Source of the DNA: Taeniopygia guttata
Lineage: Eukaryota > Chordata > Aves > Passeriformes > Estrildidae
Reading direction: 5' to 3'
Assembly (NCBI RefSeq): GCF_048771995.1
Contig: NC_133032.1
Span: forward strand, 23,461,501-23,525,500
Length of the DNA: 64,000 nt
The stretch's first letter is position 1. Each line of letters starts with the position of its first letter. The position numbers and the translations under genes were made by a program. The notes below the pieces were generated by a model. That model worked only from the letters and a program-made list of their open reading frames with translations. It searched no databases and was not told where the DNA came from. Positions 1-12,500 of this stretch are shown piece after piece.

Positions 1-640
1 AAATATAAAAGTATGAGCTAGGTACTGACATTTTATGGTTTTGCTCACTTTATTGCATTTCATGTCATTATTTTTACGGTGAGACCAAAACTTCAACTTC
101 CTGATGCTGATAGTCCAAAATAGAAACCCACCATTTTTAATACATGCTTTTAGATGAAACCACATGATATTGTGAAAACAGGTAGTGCAGTATGTCATTA
201 AAGTGAGTTATTTAAGTATAAATATTATATTTTATATTTTTTTAGAGTTCTGTCTATATTTTAGGAGATGATATAGATTTATTTTTTGAGGGCTAGAAAT
301 AACAGGGTAAAATCTTGCTGGTAGTATCTTTCTAGTCACTTTGTCAAATGCACGACTGCGCACATTACATAGGGGAGAGAAAAAGCCTTCCCTCCTCTCA
401 CCCCTCAGCAACATAACAGGGAACAGAAATGCACATCTGTAAATAAATGCATCATTAGATTCTCATCAATTTGTAAGCTTCACTTGATGTATGGCTAAAA
501 TAATCCCACAAGGATAACTAAAGAAGCTTTTGCTTTCAAGCACACAGAACGCAGACCAGCAGAAACACTATTTCACTTGAACTCGGTAAGTTCAGATTTT
601 TGGTTGTTGGTTATTTTTTTTTTTCTTACAACAGTCCACA
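1..640. other. AT-rich non-coding DNA, nothing recognised
   Basis: This stretch is AT-rich with many short A and T runs and frequent stops in all frames. I see no exon, RNA gene or transposon. The one 60-codon open frame on the minus strand (232-414) resembles nothing known and is treated as chance. Confidence 0.6.
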
Positions 641-644
641 TGGA

Positions 645-970
645 AGAATTATTTTAGATGCATTGCTACCAATATATTCATTAGCTGAGGATCTCTGGAC
701 ATATTAAAAGAACACAGTAAAACAACTAATGATGCACTTGAGCAGTAACAGGTTGTCATTAGAGCAGCATCTGCTCTCATCAGAGTTAATTATTCAGTTG
801 CTTTGTTTTCCAAGTAGGTGTCTGGTAGAATTTAGCAGAATCTTAATTAAAACACATTTTCAAACTCCATGGATGCTCATCTCATCTAAAGAAATCAAGA
901 CAATTTCCACCATAAACATCAAGCTTCAGTTGAGCCATCAAACAGCAGAAGGATCTCAGCCAAGGCAAGT
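645..970. promoter_or_regulatory. Candidate conserved non-coding element
   Basis: The block is AT-rich but not simple repeat, with several TAAT-type homeodomain cores (a TTAATTATTCA stretch near 786-796 and TTAATTAAAA near 843-852). A small perfect inverted repeat with 7-bp arms and a 3-bp centre lies at 761-777 (AGAGCAG/CTGCTCT). The texture resembles vertebrate developmental enhancers. Conservation cannot be tested here, and an open frame across it (729-1043) has no recognisable protein similarity. Confidence 0.3.
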
Positions 971-1845
971 TTTAGTCATTAACCATTACAGTGCCAGTGG
1001 GATGCAGGTTGCTGTGGAACAGTGCCTTTATGAAGTCCCCTGATAAACTGCCCTGTGCAGATACCCATAGCCAACACAGGCCCACAGTTAAGTAATGACA
1101 GTACTCACCCTGTGTAATTGTAATTGTACCGCTTTCACTGTACAAAGCCTTCAGATGCTGCATGTTAATTCTGAGCTGCAGAGGGGCAGCGTGTGTTCCC
1201 AGGAGACAGGAGTCACTCCATGTTCAGGCACAGACCTGCCCTCCTGCCCACTTCTACTGTTCTGGACAGCCCTGCCCTGTGCAGATCCCCTGAGTTGACC
1301 TACAGCAGATGCTGGCATTTTTGAAACTCTCCCTGCTCTCTTCCACAGTGCTGGAAAAAAAATCTTTCTTCTTATGAGAACTTATATCTTGGAAAGCCAA
1401 TGGAAATGTTTTGTCTTTACACATAAAAAGATTAGGTGATTATTATGAGGCTGCACTGTCAGAAACTTGCTGCTAATATAGTAGCCACAGTCATGCTAAA
1501 GAAATCTACCCAACCAATGTGGTAAAGCCAGCATGCTCCCAGGATGCTTTCAGTGAAGGAGTAGGGTACTGGACAAACCCATGGTTGTGTGTTTCCACTC
1601 AGCTAAAACCTCTCTGTAAAGAAAACACTGAGGTAAATAAGCTTAGGTTCAATCTACTTCACTTGAATGCCAATATCTATGGTTACTTTCCAGGGTCTCC
1701 TCTTTATTACATTTCAGCAAGTGCATACCAAACCAGTTCAGTCTATGAGCAAAACCTTTATTTCCCAACGGCCAGCACAGAATATGAGAACTTGAATCTT
1801 AAGCTTGGAGTTTTTTGCTGCAGTGTATTGACTTACACTTGAAGC
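971..1845. other. Non-coding DNA, nothing recognised
   Basis: The composition is mixed. Open frames of 60-107 codons exist on both strands but overlap each other and look like chance. I see no repeat family or RNA gene. Confidence 0.55.
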
Positions 1846-1849
1846 TAGT

Positions 1850-2320
1850 TGGGAAATTTCTATCATAAAAATGCTGCTTCATCAAAAGAAAATTTTTAAT
1901 AAAAACATAGTATTCCAAGCAGGATAAAACAGCTGCATTCATACGTGTAGATGGGAATATTCCAAGTTTTCACATTGAAACTGGTTTTATAAAAAAAAAC
2001 ATTTTTATTTGTAATGTTATAAACAGCTTCTTGAAAACTAGAGATTAAAGGGAAAAAAAAATCAAAATTGTCATGACGCCTTTCAGGTTTACCACAATGC
2101 AGTATCTATTTCAATCTTAATTTATAGAGCCTTTCAAAGCTTTTTTGTTTGGTGATGTTTGGAAATGGAGCTGCATCTGGAGAAGTTTACTTTTGTCTTT
2201 GCTTTTCTGATCTGTTTTAATATAAAAGCTGTTCTAACAGGGAAAGGGAAAAATGTCAATCCGTAACTCAGTGATTGTATTTTAATGGGTTGTACAATTA
2301 TTTTAAGGTCATTTTGAGGA
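1850..2320. promoter_or_regulatory. Candidate conserved non-coding element (AT-rich)
   Basis: This AT-rich, non-repetitive block has interspersed short A runs and homeodomain-like cores, with no open frame of 60 codons or more. It could be a regulatory element or simply AT-rich background; the call rests on texture only. Confidence 0.22.
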
Positions 2321-5300
2321 GCTGAGCAAGCAAACCCTCCACAAGGCAGGGGTAATTCCAGGCTGTGCAGTATTGCAAGACTCCTGATTTGGTTGGTGGA
2401 AATACCTTCTGGTTTGGGTCCCTTAAGAAAAAAACAGGCTTCTGAAGGACACCAAGGTATTTCCTTCTATATATTCTCTTCCTCCTCCACTCTGCTGCTT
2501 TTCACCTCAGAGCAGCTGTTGAAACTGTTTCCCCATCACCATCTTCCCTCTTCCCACCAGAAGTCACTCAAGTGAAGCTGCCAGCTTTTCTCTCCTGCTT
2601 GGATGTCTTCTCAGATCTCACATCTGACAAACAGCACACTGTTTGTCTGCAGGAGCACAGTGATCCTGGTGAGAGGAGATGGATGTCTCAGGGCATCCTG
2701 AGGGGTTTGAAAGGACACACATTCATTTTTCATCCCAGGCCTGAGGACTCTCTGACACACTGACTTCTTGGGCAACAGGGCTCAAAACAAGAATGAACTG
2801 ATAACCAAGTGCTACCACCACCTCTGAAACCGCAAGCTTTTTTCCAGAATACTCAGTTTTACATCAGAATTATTCTAGAAACTTGCTTGCACTGATCAGC
2901 TCATAATCCACAGGTGAGCACATGTAGATGACCTGAAAAACTCGCCCACAGTATTATGCCTCAGAACACTCCAGTTGTCCCCAGAGTGACACTGTTAAGA
3001 GCCACACCATGGCTATTTGTATTCTTCTTCTCTAACAGGCAAGGCAGGCACATCAACAAAGCTGTGGGCATTTTCATGCCATGGCACTGGTGGGTGACAC
3101 AGAGCGCTGCCACGTACGAGCTGTGGGCTCCTGCTTTAGCGGGAGGTGAGCAGCCGTGGCTGCAGCTGCCACGGTGGGTGACAGCTGTGTCTGGGGAGCT
3201 TTGCTGCAGTGCTTCCTTTCAAATCCTCAGTTTTTCCTAGAAAAAAGCTTATCTAAGGACTGCTCAGCATTGGAGGGTGTTTGTGCATCACCACTTGGAG
3301 TGTTCAAACCTCTCAGAAAAGTTGCCAGGATTTGCTGCTTGGAAGAAAAACACCTGGGCTGTAGTGGTGCCCTGTCCTGAGGAAATGTGGCATTTTGGAG
3401 GGAAAGGGGAGTTTTTGGTTGTCCTGCTCCTGTCATCAGAGCATTTGTTGAGCACAGGGAAAATAAATAAATGAGAGCAGTACTTTGGTCTTCACAAAAG
3501 CAGCTGTTATTCACTGCTGAGTGGGGTTTCTTCTGAGGAGTGGCTGCTTTCCAGCAGAGGTGGGAGCTGGAGCCTGCGAGCAACACGTGTGTGTGTGAGA
3601 GTTTCACGTGACATCTTCTGATGGAAGACAACCATGAGAAGCTGGCAGCACCTCTCTGTGCCAGGGCAGTGGAGAGGGTCACTGTTGCTGTTCCTGTGGC
3701 AGACATGTAGTCATGGTGACTCTGCCAAGCTGGACCTTGCACATGACCCTCACTTTTGAGAGAGAGAAACATGTATTTACTCACTGCCATGTGCCTCCAG
3801 GAGAAAGAGCTACCTTATGCCATTCTGTCTAATTGGGGCTTGGGTCAAACAGCTGCTCAGCCAAATTTTGTGCCCACACCTTTGCAAGCAAACGTATCTG
3901 CACACATATTTACACTTAAGCACACAACTTGCAGCTGGCATCTGTGTTGTGTGGAGCTTGGCACACGGGGGCTCTGCCACTAAGCAGTGCGGGCTGAGCT
4001 GGGGCTCTGGAAGCACCAGAAGGGGCAAGACAGGACACCCAGCCTGCCCCATTTGGGCTGTGGACAAGAACTCAGCCTTTTTGCTGTGAAGATTTCTGTG
4101 CCTGCAGAAGTGTGTTTTTCCACCCAAAGTGAGATCAGATGGGTTGTAATAGCAGAGTAGGCAGAGAGGGGGGCATGTAGCAAGCCCAAAACTGTAAGTG
4201 GGGAGCTACAGTGATGCAAATAGCTCATTCCCAGAACTCACACTTTCAGCTCAGTGATATGATCTGATCAAATTTGTCAAATTCTTTGACAGTTAAAAAA
4301 AAAAAAAAAAAGGAAAATGAGAACTTTATTTGGGTAAATGGATTTTTATTAAAGACTTTATAGCATATTTTGTTTCACCCAGAATTTGCATCAATGTGCC
4401 AAAGACTGAGTTTCTAGGGAAACTCTTTCCTCTTCCTTTTGCCTGGGCCCGATTGTAGGATCTATACCCACACTGCCCTGACTGATGTACACAGCATTAT
4501 CAGTGTGGCAGAGGAGCCAAGCCCCCAGGGATCTTCATCTGCACAGACACACACAGAGCAGACTGGGTGTCCTGCCAGAACACCACAGGGCAGTACTAGG
4601 CTTGTTAGAGCAGAGGCAGCTACGAGGTCTGAACTTAGACCTTGGAGGTGCCTAACAGGGCCTGGGCATCAGGTGCTCCAAGTTAACCTCTGAGTGAGCT
4701 CATTTTTTTGCAATAATTTCAGCTGAAGCTCAGAGGAAGGAAGCTGAGGCTGACCTGCAGAAGACATACAGCAGTGAGAAGGACTGAGTTGCACCAACTG
4801 GCCCCAGCAGGGAGATGTACAGCAAAGGCTTCCTGGCTGTATCCCAGGTTCCCTGTTGCCCACCTGCCACTGCTGCGGCAGGAGTAGAGATGCTGCATGA
4901 AGACCACTGAGTGGTTTGGACTCTGTCAGGTAAGACAGTGTGAGCATGTATTTGTGGCCAGGTGGGTTGTTTTGTGGTGTTCTGGTGGGTTGTTATGCTT
5001 GGCTTCCTCGTACTAATACTACTTACAGCCTTTTGTACTGTTTGAACCCAGCTGTAGTGGTTTTGCTGTGATAGTGCCTGAGTGAAGCTTTGCAAGGACT
5101 GCTTCTTGATGGCCTTGTGAAAACAGAAATGAGAGCAAGTGATGTTAATAAGAGGGAGAGGGGGAAGCTATGTGCTTGGGTGTAAAATCTGTTTTTAAAA
5201 CCAAGATGCTTACTGTGCTCTGAAGTGCGTTGTTGCTGCCAGGGTCTGACCTAGTTCTCAGTTCAGCCAGGCTAGCTGGTTCTGGGAAACTCCTCCTTTC

Positions 5301-8300
5301 ATTGTGAGTACAACATCAGCTCAATTAATAAGGCTCCATGCAGTGAATTGAAACCCAAAAAGTCCCCTCTGACATTTATCTCTGTCTTCATTCCTGGGGG
5401 AAAAAACACAGGCACACAAACCCCTCCTAATGAAAATCAGACAGTGTGAGCAAGTGGCTCTGAAGCAAAGTTTTTCTGCTCCTAAACTGTACTTCAAGTC
5501 ATTACAAGCTTTGCTTGCCAACCTTACAGTAGCTAAAGCAGTATGTACAGCCTGTGATACGCAGACTGGAGTAAAACCTTCTTCATGACATTTTGTTGTA
5601 TGGGAAAGCTTGAGTTTTTGGAAGACGCTCCGATAACACAATATGGAAAGCATGCTATCTTAGCATTTCCTACGCCGACTTGGAATGCCTTCTGTTTGGA
5701 GAAGATCCACTGGCAAGTGAGGGAAGGTCTGAACAGTCAATTTAGATTTTCTTTTAAATGTATTCTGTATGCATATATTGTGGTTATTTTGAGATTTTTG
5801 CCTTCTGGAATGATTACTGTCTGATACCAGATAGAAAAGTCATTATGCATAAAACATAGGTGTACAATGAATTCAATAGCTATGGGGAGCTGTGGATGGA
5901 ACCAATTAAGTTTCATTAAGAGGTGCAGACCTTATTTTTCTTTAAAACCCTATTCCACACCTGTGGAGCTGTTACCACTAAACTAAAATCAGTTGTTGAG
6001 GCTGCTTTATTTTTCTGAAGCATGCTTTTGCTGAGAACGCCCTAAAAATGGAGCAACATATAGTTGCTGACCCTGGCTCAAATGCATGATCTAGCTGTGT
6101 CTTACACCCTTCTGCAGTTATGTCCATCCAAAGCCCCAGATAGGCTTTGGATGGAAGGTGGGAGTCCCAATTCCTTTGACCAGTATTGGTCCCCTCTGGG
6201 CTGTACCCTGAAAGCCTGGCAGCCCAGCTTGCCCAGAAGGGCAGCACACAGTCTTCCAGCCCTGTTTGAGCATGCAGGGCTACTCCTGCCCTGTGGTACA
6301 AGTGTGTTGTGCAATGGGAGCATCTGTGTGTCTCTTTCAAAGAGCTTACAACTTGCAGGGGAATGTGCGTGGGATGTTATCAGAATATGTAAAAGTGTTT
6401 TGTGCATTATTTCTATAGTAAATGCCTTCGAGATGACTGTGAGTGGCAGGAGGATTGATGTGGTTGACTGGAACGGTTGGCTGGCCAGTCTGTGTTGGTG
6501 GAGAAGAGGAAAGGCTACGCAGGAGGAATGGCAGCACTTGTATTGTTCAGAGTGGCACAACAGAAAGGACACAGATGGCTGTAAGGGAGGTGCCAAAGTG
6601 ACTGGATAACTCCACTCATCTACAGCATTAAAGGAAACATCCTTGGGGCAGGAAAGTGGAAGCTAAGCTTAAGAGTACCTCATTGCACCTTGTACTGCCT
6701 GTGTAGGGAAAAGACATAATAATTCCTTCTTGTCCCTCTCTGAAGGAAAACAACAGGGAGGGCACAGTACTTACTAGACTTGGCAGACAACCCTGTGTAC
6801 CCACAGCCCCTGCTCGTTGCCATTGCTGCCCTGCTCTGAGCATGGCACAGCTTCAGGATAGAGCATTACCTGCTGCTGGGGAAGACAGGGAGCTCCTCTG
6901 ACTCCTTGCCTCCTTCCTGCTCTAAATGGAGCTTGGGTGATGTGTCTGGGTCCAGCGGGGCCAGCACATGGGTTTATTCAAAAGCAGGCCCAGTAAACAC
7001 TGGAGCTGCTGAGGTGCAGCTCCAGCAGCCTGATCCAGCTCTCTGCACATCTGGGCAGTAAATTAAAAACGTGGGATGCTCAACTCTGCCATGGCTTTGT
7101 GGAGTCCTTAGCCTGTTTGGAAGGGGAGGCAGTGAGCTGCTGGTGTAGCATCCTTTCCTGCTTTCTGGAAGCACTGCTGGCATTGGCCTTCAGTTGCTGT
7201 TGGGCAGTGACTACTCCTCATCTCTAGTCAAAAGCCATTTGCTTACTGCTGATAACTATGTGGAGTTGTACCAAGCTGCCCCTCAGTGCTGAGGAGTGCC
7301 AGTCACAGGTAGGGAGAGTGTCAGGGCTGATTGCTGAGCTCTCAGCTCACACCTGACTGTTCATAAGTAGTATAAACAAAAATTTGAGGCTACAGGCTAA
7401 CACGGACAGCAGCTTTTTCCTCCTGTTCTCTCTACTCTTGGAACATGCAGCTGTGCAGTTGCCAAGTCACAGCCAAAGCCCTCTTAATCCTTCTTAGTCC
7501 TGGGCTCTCAGGGATGCTGTGCAGTATTAAAGACAGTAACCTGGGCTGTGAGTAAGCAGCTAGAGAAAGGCAATCCAAAAAGAGCACAAACAGAAGGCTG
7601 GAGAAAGAGCCTCTTGGTTATTCAGTTTTTAAGAGGGGAAAATGCTGCAAGAGCAGCAGCACTTAGGAATCCTGTTTTCTCACTGGTGCTCTCTCCCATG
7701 GCATTATTATCTTGTGCTCATCCTGATAAAAGTTTTTCTGGTAGCTTGAGTATAGCATTGCTTTCCCATGCAGGATTTGGGGTATCTAATAGCATGGGCG
7801 ATTTTACATGGCAGTCTTATTTTTCAGAGGGGATAGCAGTTCAAGTCTCTCTGCATATTTTCTTGAGGCTTCTAGGAATTTGGTACATCTGAGATTCCTC
7901 AGTGGCATTAATTTTGACTGAAATCAGCTATCAGAGCATAGCAGTACCAGAAAGGACTGGAAAGTAAATAGTATAGTTGCATAAATCTTGCCTCTTTAAC
8001 AAATCATATCATGAAAAAAATCTAAAATATTTTAACAACATGTTATTGAATGTCAGGGTTATTTCTTCTCCCCCATCCCCAGCTAAAGGTCCACATGGTG
8101 CTTTCAGCACACTTGTTCTCTTATTAGGCTCTGATATTGCAGTTTTTTTGCTTCAACTGTCAAAGTGCCCTAGAAGATGCAGAGCTCTTGCAGGACTGAA
8201 ATGAGGCCCACAGGCTGCTGGGCAGCAAGGGTATTAGAGTGGGTCTTGGTAGAGAGGAATAACCTGCATTCCCGAATCTGGATGAGGCTTCCCAAAGTGC

Positions 8301-8735
8301 TACTGCTGGTGGCTGAAAGTGTTTAAACACCATTCCCATGGGCAGAGGGATGTGCTGAACCAGCTCAAGTGAAGAGTGCAACACAGGGTGCCTTGCTGTG
8401 AGGTGACACTATGTCACTGTCCCTCACGGGTGACAAGGGCAAAGTCCCATGCTAGAGGGTGCTGGGCAGGATGCGGGTATTGGTGTCCCAGTTTTAGCAC
8501 AAGCACATGGCAGCTGTGTTCGTGCCAGGAAGGAAAAGGTTTTTTCAGGACCTATGGCCTTTGGTGTGAACTGACGTGGAAAATGAAGTGCCCATGGAGA
8601 AGCATTGAGCTCCCTAGCTTTGGGGAGGAAGGAACTCAAAGTTTAGCAAAATATTCCTAATCTCAGAAAAATGCTTTGCTTCAAAACTCATAGGAGGAGC
8701 CAAGTAGTCTGACATGCTTTTAGTGCTGTCCCAGC
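2321..8735. other. Long non-coding stretch, no gene recognised
   Basis: The sequence is moderately G+C rich with CTG/CAG-rich runs typical of bird DNA. The longest open frames are 187 codons at 3227-3790 (minus) and 181 codons at 6064-6609 (plus). Neither shows a domain, and both overlap open frames on the other strand, so they are treated as chance. An A17 tract lies at 4295-4311. I found no recognisable transposon, RNA gene or splice-consistent exon series. Confidence 0.55.
4295..4311. repeat. Poly(A) tract, 17 A
   Basis: A run of 17 A follows CAGTT. No retroposed body or target-site duplication is visible upstream, so it is recorded as a mononucleotide microsatellite rather than the tail of a processed copy. 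Confidence 0.9.
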
Positions 8736-8737
8736 TC

Positions 8738-8965
8738 AGTCTGCAGGATCCAACGTGCAGCCCATTGCCGATCGGCGCGGGCATGGCCAAGCGCTGCTGG
8801 CAGTCTCTCCCCTGCTCTGCGCTCGGCGCCAGCCAGAAACAAACAGGCAAAGTGCCGCGCCAAGGAGAAGGGAAACATCTTACTCCTTATTGAGTCAATA
8901 GCAACAGACATATTAACAATCGCGTGTCAACATGCGCAATTATTTATAACCCACCCGTAAACATG
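8738..8965. promoter_or_regulatory. Candidate CpG-bearing conserved non-coding element
   Basis: The sequence changes abruptly from CTG/CAG-rich background to a block with a cluster of CpGs (around 8764-8782, 8820-8830 and 8854-8862). An AT-rich segment follows, carrying an AATCGCG word, a TGCGCAATTA word and a TTATTTATAA Hox/CDX-like site near 8939-8949. CpG retention in otherwise CpG-poor vertebrate DNA, next to homeodomain-type sites, is typical of developmental enhancers. No coding frame fits. A promoter is the alternative, but no transcript signal is evident. Confidence 0.4.
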
Positions 8966-11900
8966 CTCGCTAGGCCAAATCTGGAGGTGCCCTGCAGAGG
9001 CAAGGAGGCAGGGCTGTGTTTGGGAGAGCACTGTTTCCTTGGTGCAGGCTGCTGCAGGCACAAAGCTGTGGAGGGGAGTCCTGGCACTCCTGAGCATCGC
9101 AGCTCCATTGGTGCCACATGTTACACAAGCGCAAAGCCATCTCCTCTGCCAGGAGGGGCCTGCAGCAACCATCATACCTGCTCTGGGCCCCACATGTGTT
9201 TACCCCTCTGCAAGCTTTGTACAGAGGCCTAGAGCTTCATCTCTGGTGACTGACTGTGACTGGAAATATTGCAGATTTGTGTTGTGTGTACTATGGGCTG
9301 GAAGAAAAAGTGGTATCTAATAAGTAGAAGACCAAGATCTGGCCTACAGCAGAGTGATGGGGGCCTTGGTGCTTGGACTCTGCAGGCTCTGGCAGTGACA
9401 GGGCAACTTGCAGCAGGGATGGTGCCAGTCAGCTGTTCACAGCCTGCCATGCATTGGTGGGGACAAGGGAAGCAGCACTCCTGGAGTGGTCCAGGGAAGA
9501 CCAGCAGGAAGACTGGTGATGATGGGTGAGCCAGAGCATAGCTGGGGCTTCAGGTTCTCTCTCACCTGTGCAGGAGGTAGGAGTGGCGGTGTGGTGCTGT
9601 TGCAATGGCATTGGTTTAAGAATAAACTAAGCCTCAGTCCTTATCCATGTGAATGCAGAAAGCATCCAGGTTTCTCATTTCTTCCCTGTAACAAATGAGG
9701 TTTTGTGAATCCTACTGGCTGAAATGAAGGTGTGTCTGTAAAGAGAGGTAAATTAAGATCTCTGCTTTAATTTGAAGAATGTAAGTTTTTCTCTAGTGGC
9801 AAAAGTCCCCCACTGCCCCCCAGGAGAAGGTGCTATCAAATATGAATATGTGCAGACAAGGTTGCACAGACTATTTGGGTGGTGGTTGGTGTGGAAGATG
9901 CTACCTCTCCCCTCCTGAGGCCCAGAGATGTGGCTGCCCTGTGTGGGGAACACCAAAGATCGGGTGTGGGTTGCTTTCCTGAGCCCCTGTCTGGATGTCA
10001 GCTCAAAGACAGTCCGCTCCCTGCAATATTTACAAATATATCTGCCTCTGAAATCTGCCCAGGTTTATCAATGAGACAGGAATAACATTACAGAGCTGTG
10101 CACACACATGTTATACATTCCCCCAGCAATAATTCCTTCCTCCAGTTATGCTATGTATTTAGTGCATTCCTCTAGTATGATAATCATCAACATGCCTTAA
10201 AAAAAAAAAAAAAAAAGCCAAGAAGATCAAAACAAAACATAGAAGCCTGGCCAGATAGTGGGAAGAGAGTGCTGCAGGCCCTGAGGCTGGGACTTCATTG
10301 TCCTGGCAGCCTGTGCCCTCTCGGAGGACAGCGGAGGCGCTGCCTGTTGCCAGAGCAGCGGTGCTGCGGTGAGGAGGGTGACAGCAGCCAGCCCCACTCG
10401 CTGCCTGCCGGGCAAACGGAGGGGCTGGCAGGGGCAGAGGGGAAAGGAAGGCTAAAACATAACAGAAGTAATAAAAAGCAGCTTGAAAATCTTTTCTCTA
10501 TTTATGTATGGACTCACAGAGGCAGGGGGAAGCTGTGTGGTGCATTCAGCTGTTGTTAGATGCCTTCCCTGTGCCGAGGGTGAGGGAACTGCCATGACAC
10601 CACAGCTGGACCTGTGGACCAGCTCCGAGTCCCTCGAGAGAGGGGGGTGCTGTTCTTTCCCAAGCTGATGCTTTGTTCTTGGGCTCAAACCCTGCTTTCC
10701 CACAGTTTGCACATGAAGCAGTACATGGTGCAAGGCTGTTAGCTGTGTCACTGGGTTTTGTTTGTTTTTTAAATTGATTTGAAGGCTCCATATCTGCTGA
10801 TGTTCAGCTAATAATGAAATGTTCTCAGTCTCTTCTCTTTCACTTGTCCTCAGAGGAAAGCTGCTTCTCAAGCTGGCCCCAGCACAAAGCAATTGCTGTT
10901 CCTTTCCTTTCATTCCTTGCTTGGGGACAAACACCCTGTGGCCAGTAACTGCTCTCGAGCCAGGAAGATTGCAGGTGACTGTCTTGTGCTCTCTCTCTCT
11001 CCCCCTTGCTATCATCAGATGATGCTGTGTTTGGCTCCAGATATTTCTTCTTGTCATTCCTGTGATACCCTGGCCTGCAGTACTGCTAGGAATGCTTTGG
11101 GCAGCATCTTCCAAGGCTCTCCTTATCCAGGATTGATGAGCAGTGTCTTTTGAGGGAGCGAAAGATGAAGAGGAGTTGTCTGTGTCTGCCCAGGATTGTG
11201 AGCCTGGCAGGTGCCATTAACCCAGCAGTGTAATGGCTGGCTAGGAATTAGCAGTTGGAGATGTATTTCTCCCCCCTGCATCCTGCTCCCTTGCTTTGTG
11301 GGAGCTGTTAGTTTTCTTGGTGAAGCACATGCTCAAGCATCACAATGACAACATGCTCCTTTCAGCCTGAACATGTTACCTGCTTGTTAGTAAGCACAAG
11401 AAATGGTGGAATGCATCAAAGGTGACCTTTACCACAGAGGCTTGCCTGGATTCCCAGGTTGCTCAGCTTCCTTCCAGCTGCCCCACAGCCTCCCTGCACA
11501 GGGACACTTCACTCTGCAACTGTGACCAACTGAGCCATGAGGCCACGGGATACCCAGGGATCCAAGCAGCAGCCACAGCTATCAAGGGGACCTGGTAGCA
11601 AGTGGTACCTGGATGATCAGGTGGCTGGGAATCCCCACCTGTGCCACCTCCCAGCTTGCCATCAAGCTGTGTCAGCTCCAATGCTTGCAAACTCTGCTCT
11701 GCTGACATATGCTGCATCCCACCCCACTGCCAGAGGGAGGGCTTCTGGGATTGGGAAAAATCCCAGCCCTTCCAGGATATACCAGTGCTGAATACTTCCT
11801 TAGACTTTTGTTTTCTCCCTAAAGGCAAGAGACACGTGTTTGGGAAAGGCAAACAATTTTTTGCTTCTAACTCTTCCCAATCCAATTGCTTATTTTCCAT

Positions 11901-12085
11901 TCCCCAGGACAATTTAATCCTAGCATTTCAGCCAGGCAGCAAAGCAAACTTTCCTGATGTCTGAGGGGCAGAAGCACATGAAGTGGGGTTGCAAGAAGGT
12001 CTAGGGAGGAGGAGGTGGTGGTGGCTTGAGTTTAGTGCCTGAAGTGCAAATAGTTGGTTTGGGAGCACGTGTGGAAGCACTGCTG
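8966..12085. other. Non-coding stretch, no gene recognised
   Basis: The composition is G+C-moderate. The longest open frame in the window, 220 codons at 10452-11114 on the minus strand, lies here but has no recognisable domain and is overlapped by plus-strand frames. A small CpG-bearing patch at about 10315-10435 and an A19 tract at 10199-10217 are the only features that stand out. Confidence 0.55.
10199..10217. repeat. Poly(A) tract, 19 A
   Basis: A mononucleotide run of 19 A follows CATGCCTT and precedes GCCAAG. No retroposed sequence is recognised on either side. Confidence 0.9.
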
Positions 12086-12089
12086 TGTG

Positions 12090-12500
12090 CAGCACTCTCT
12101 GCATTCGTCTTTCAGGCAACAAGCGGCAGCACGTTATCGGGTGTGTGAATACATATTTACTACGGTAGGCCCAGAAGGGCTTTTCAACAACTTTCCCTGC
12201 ATGTGTTGCTAACAAGTCACTCTACAGATTTACCAAGTGAGCAGAATCGCAAATGTTTCTCTTTACAATGAGAAGTAATCAGAGGAGGTCTAAATGGCAA
12301 ACAGCAATCCAATATATACATTTGTCACAGATATAACGTGAAGTCAGCTCAGCCTCTTTGATGTCACATAAACATGTCATTTTGAAGCGACTCAGTTTCG
12401 CTGGCATTTCATCAGCCAGTGCACAACAAACAGCACCAATTACGCTCCTTCGCTGTTTATCATTTGCCTCCTTTAAAATGCCCATCCATTACCAGCAGAG
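12090..12500. promoter_or_regulatory. Candidate conserved non-coding element
   Basis: The block is non-repetitive with balanced composition and scattered CpGs (near 12132, 12143, 12148, 12173 and 12388-12396). It contains AATTACG and TGTTTAT words (forkhead- and homeodomain-like). Short open frames on both strands show no protein similarity. A regulatory element is the likeliest reading, based on texture and retained CpGs only. Confidence 0.35.

Noticed and set aside
3227..3790. 187-codon minus-strand open frame
   Set aside because: No domain, composition like its non-coding surroundings, and overlapping frames on the plus strand.
6064..6609. 181-codon plus-strand open frame, overlapped by a 164-codon minus frame
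   Set aside because: Both strands being open over the same region points to low stop density, not coding; no similarity recognised.
10452..11114. 220-codon minus-strand open frame, the longest in the window
   Set aside because: No recognisable domain; plus-strand frames overlap it at 10483-10668 and 10819-11153, as expected for stop-poor background.
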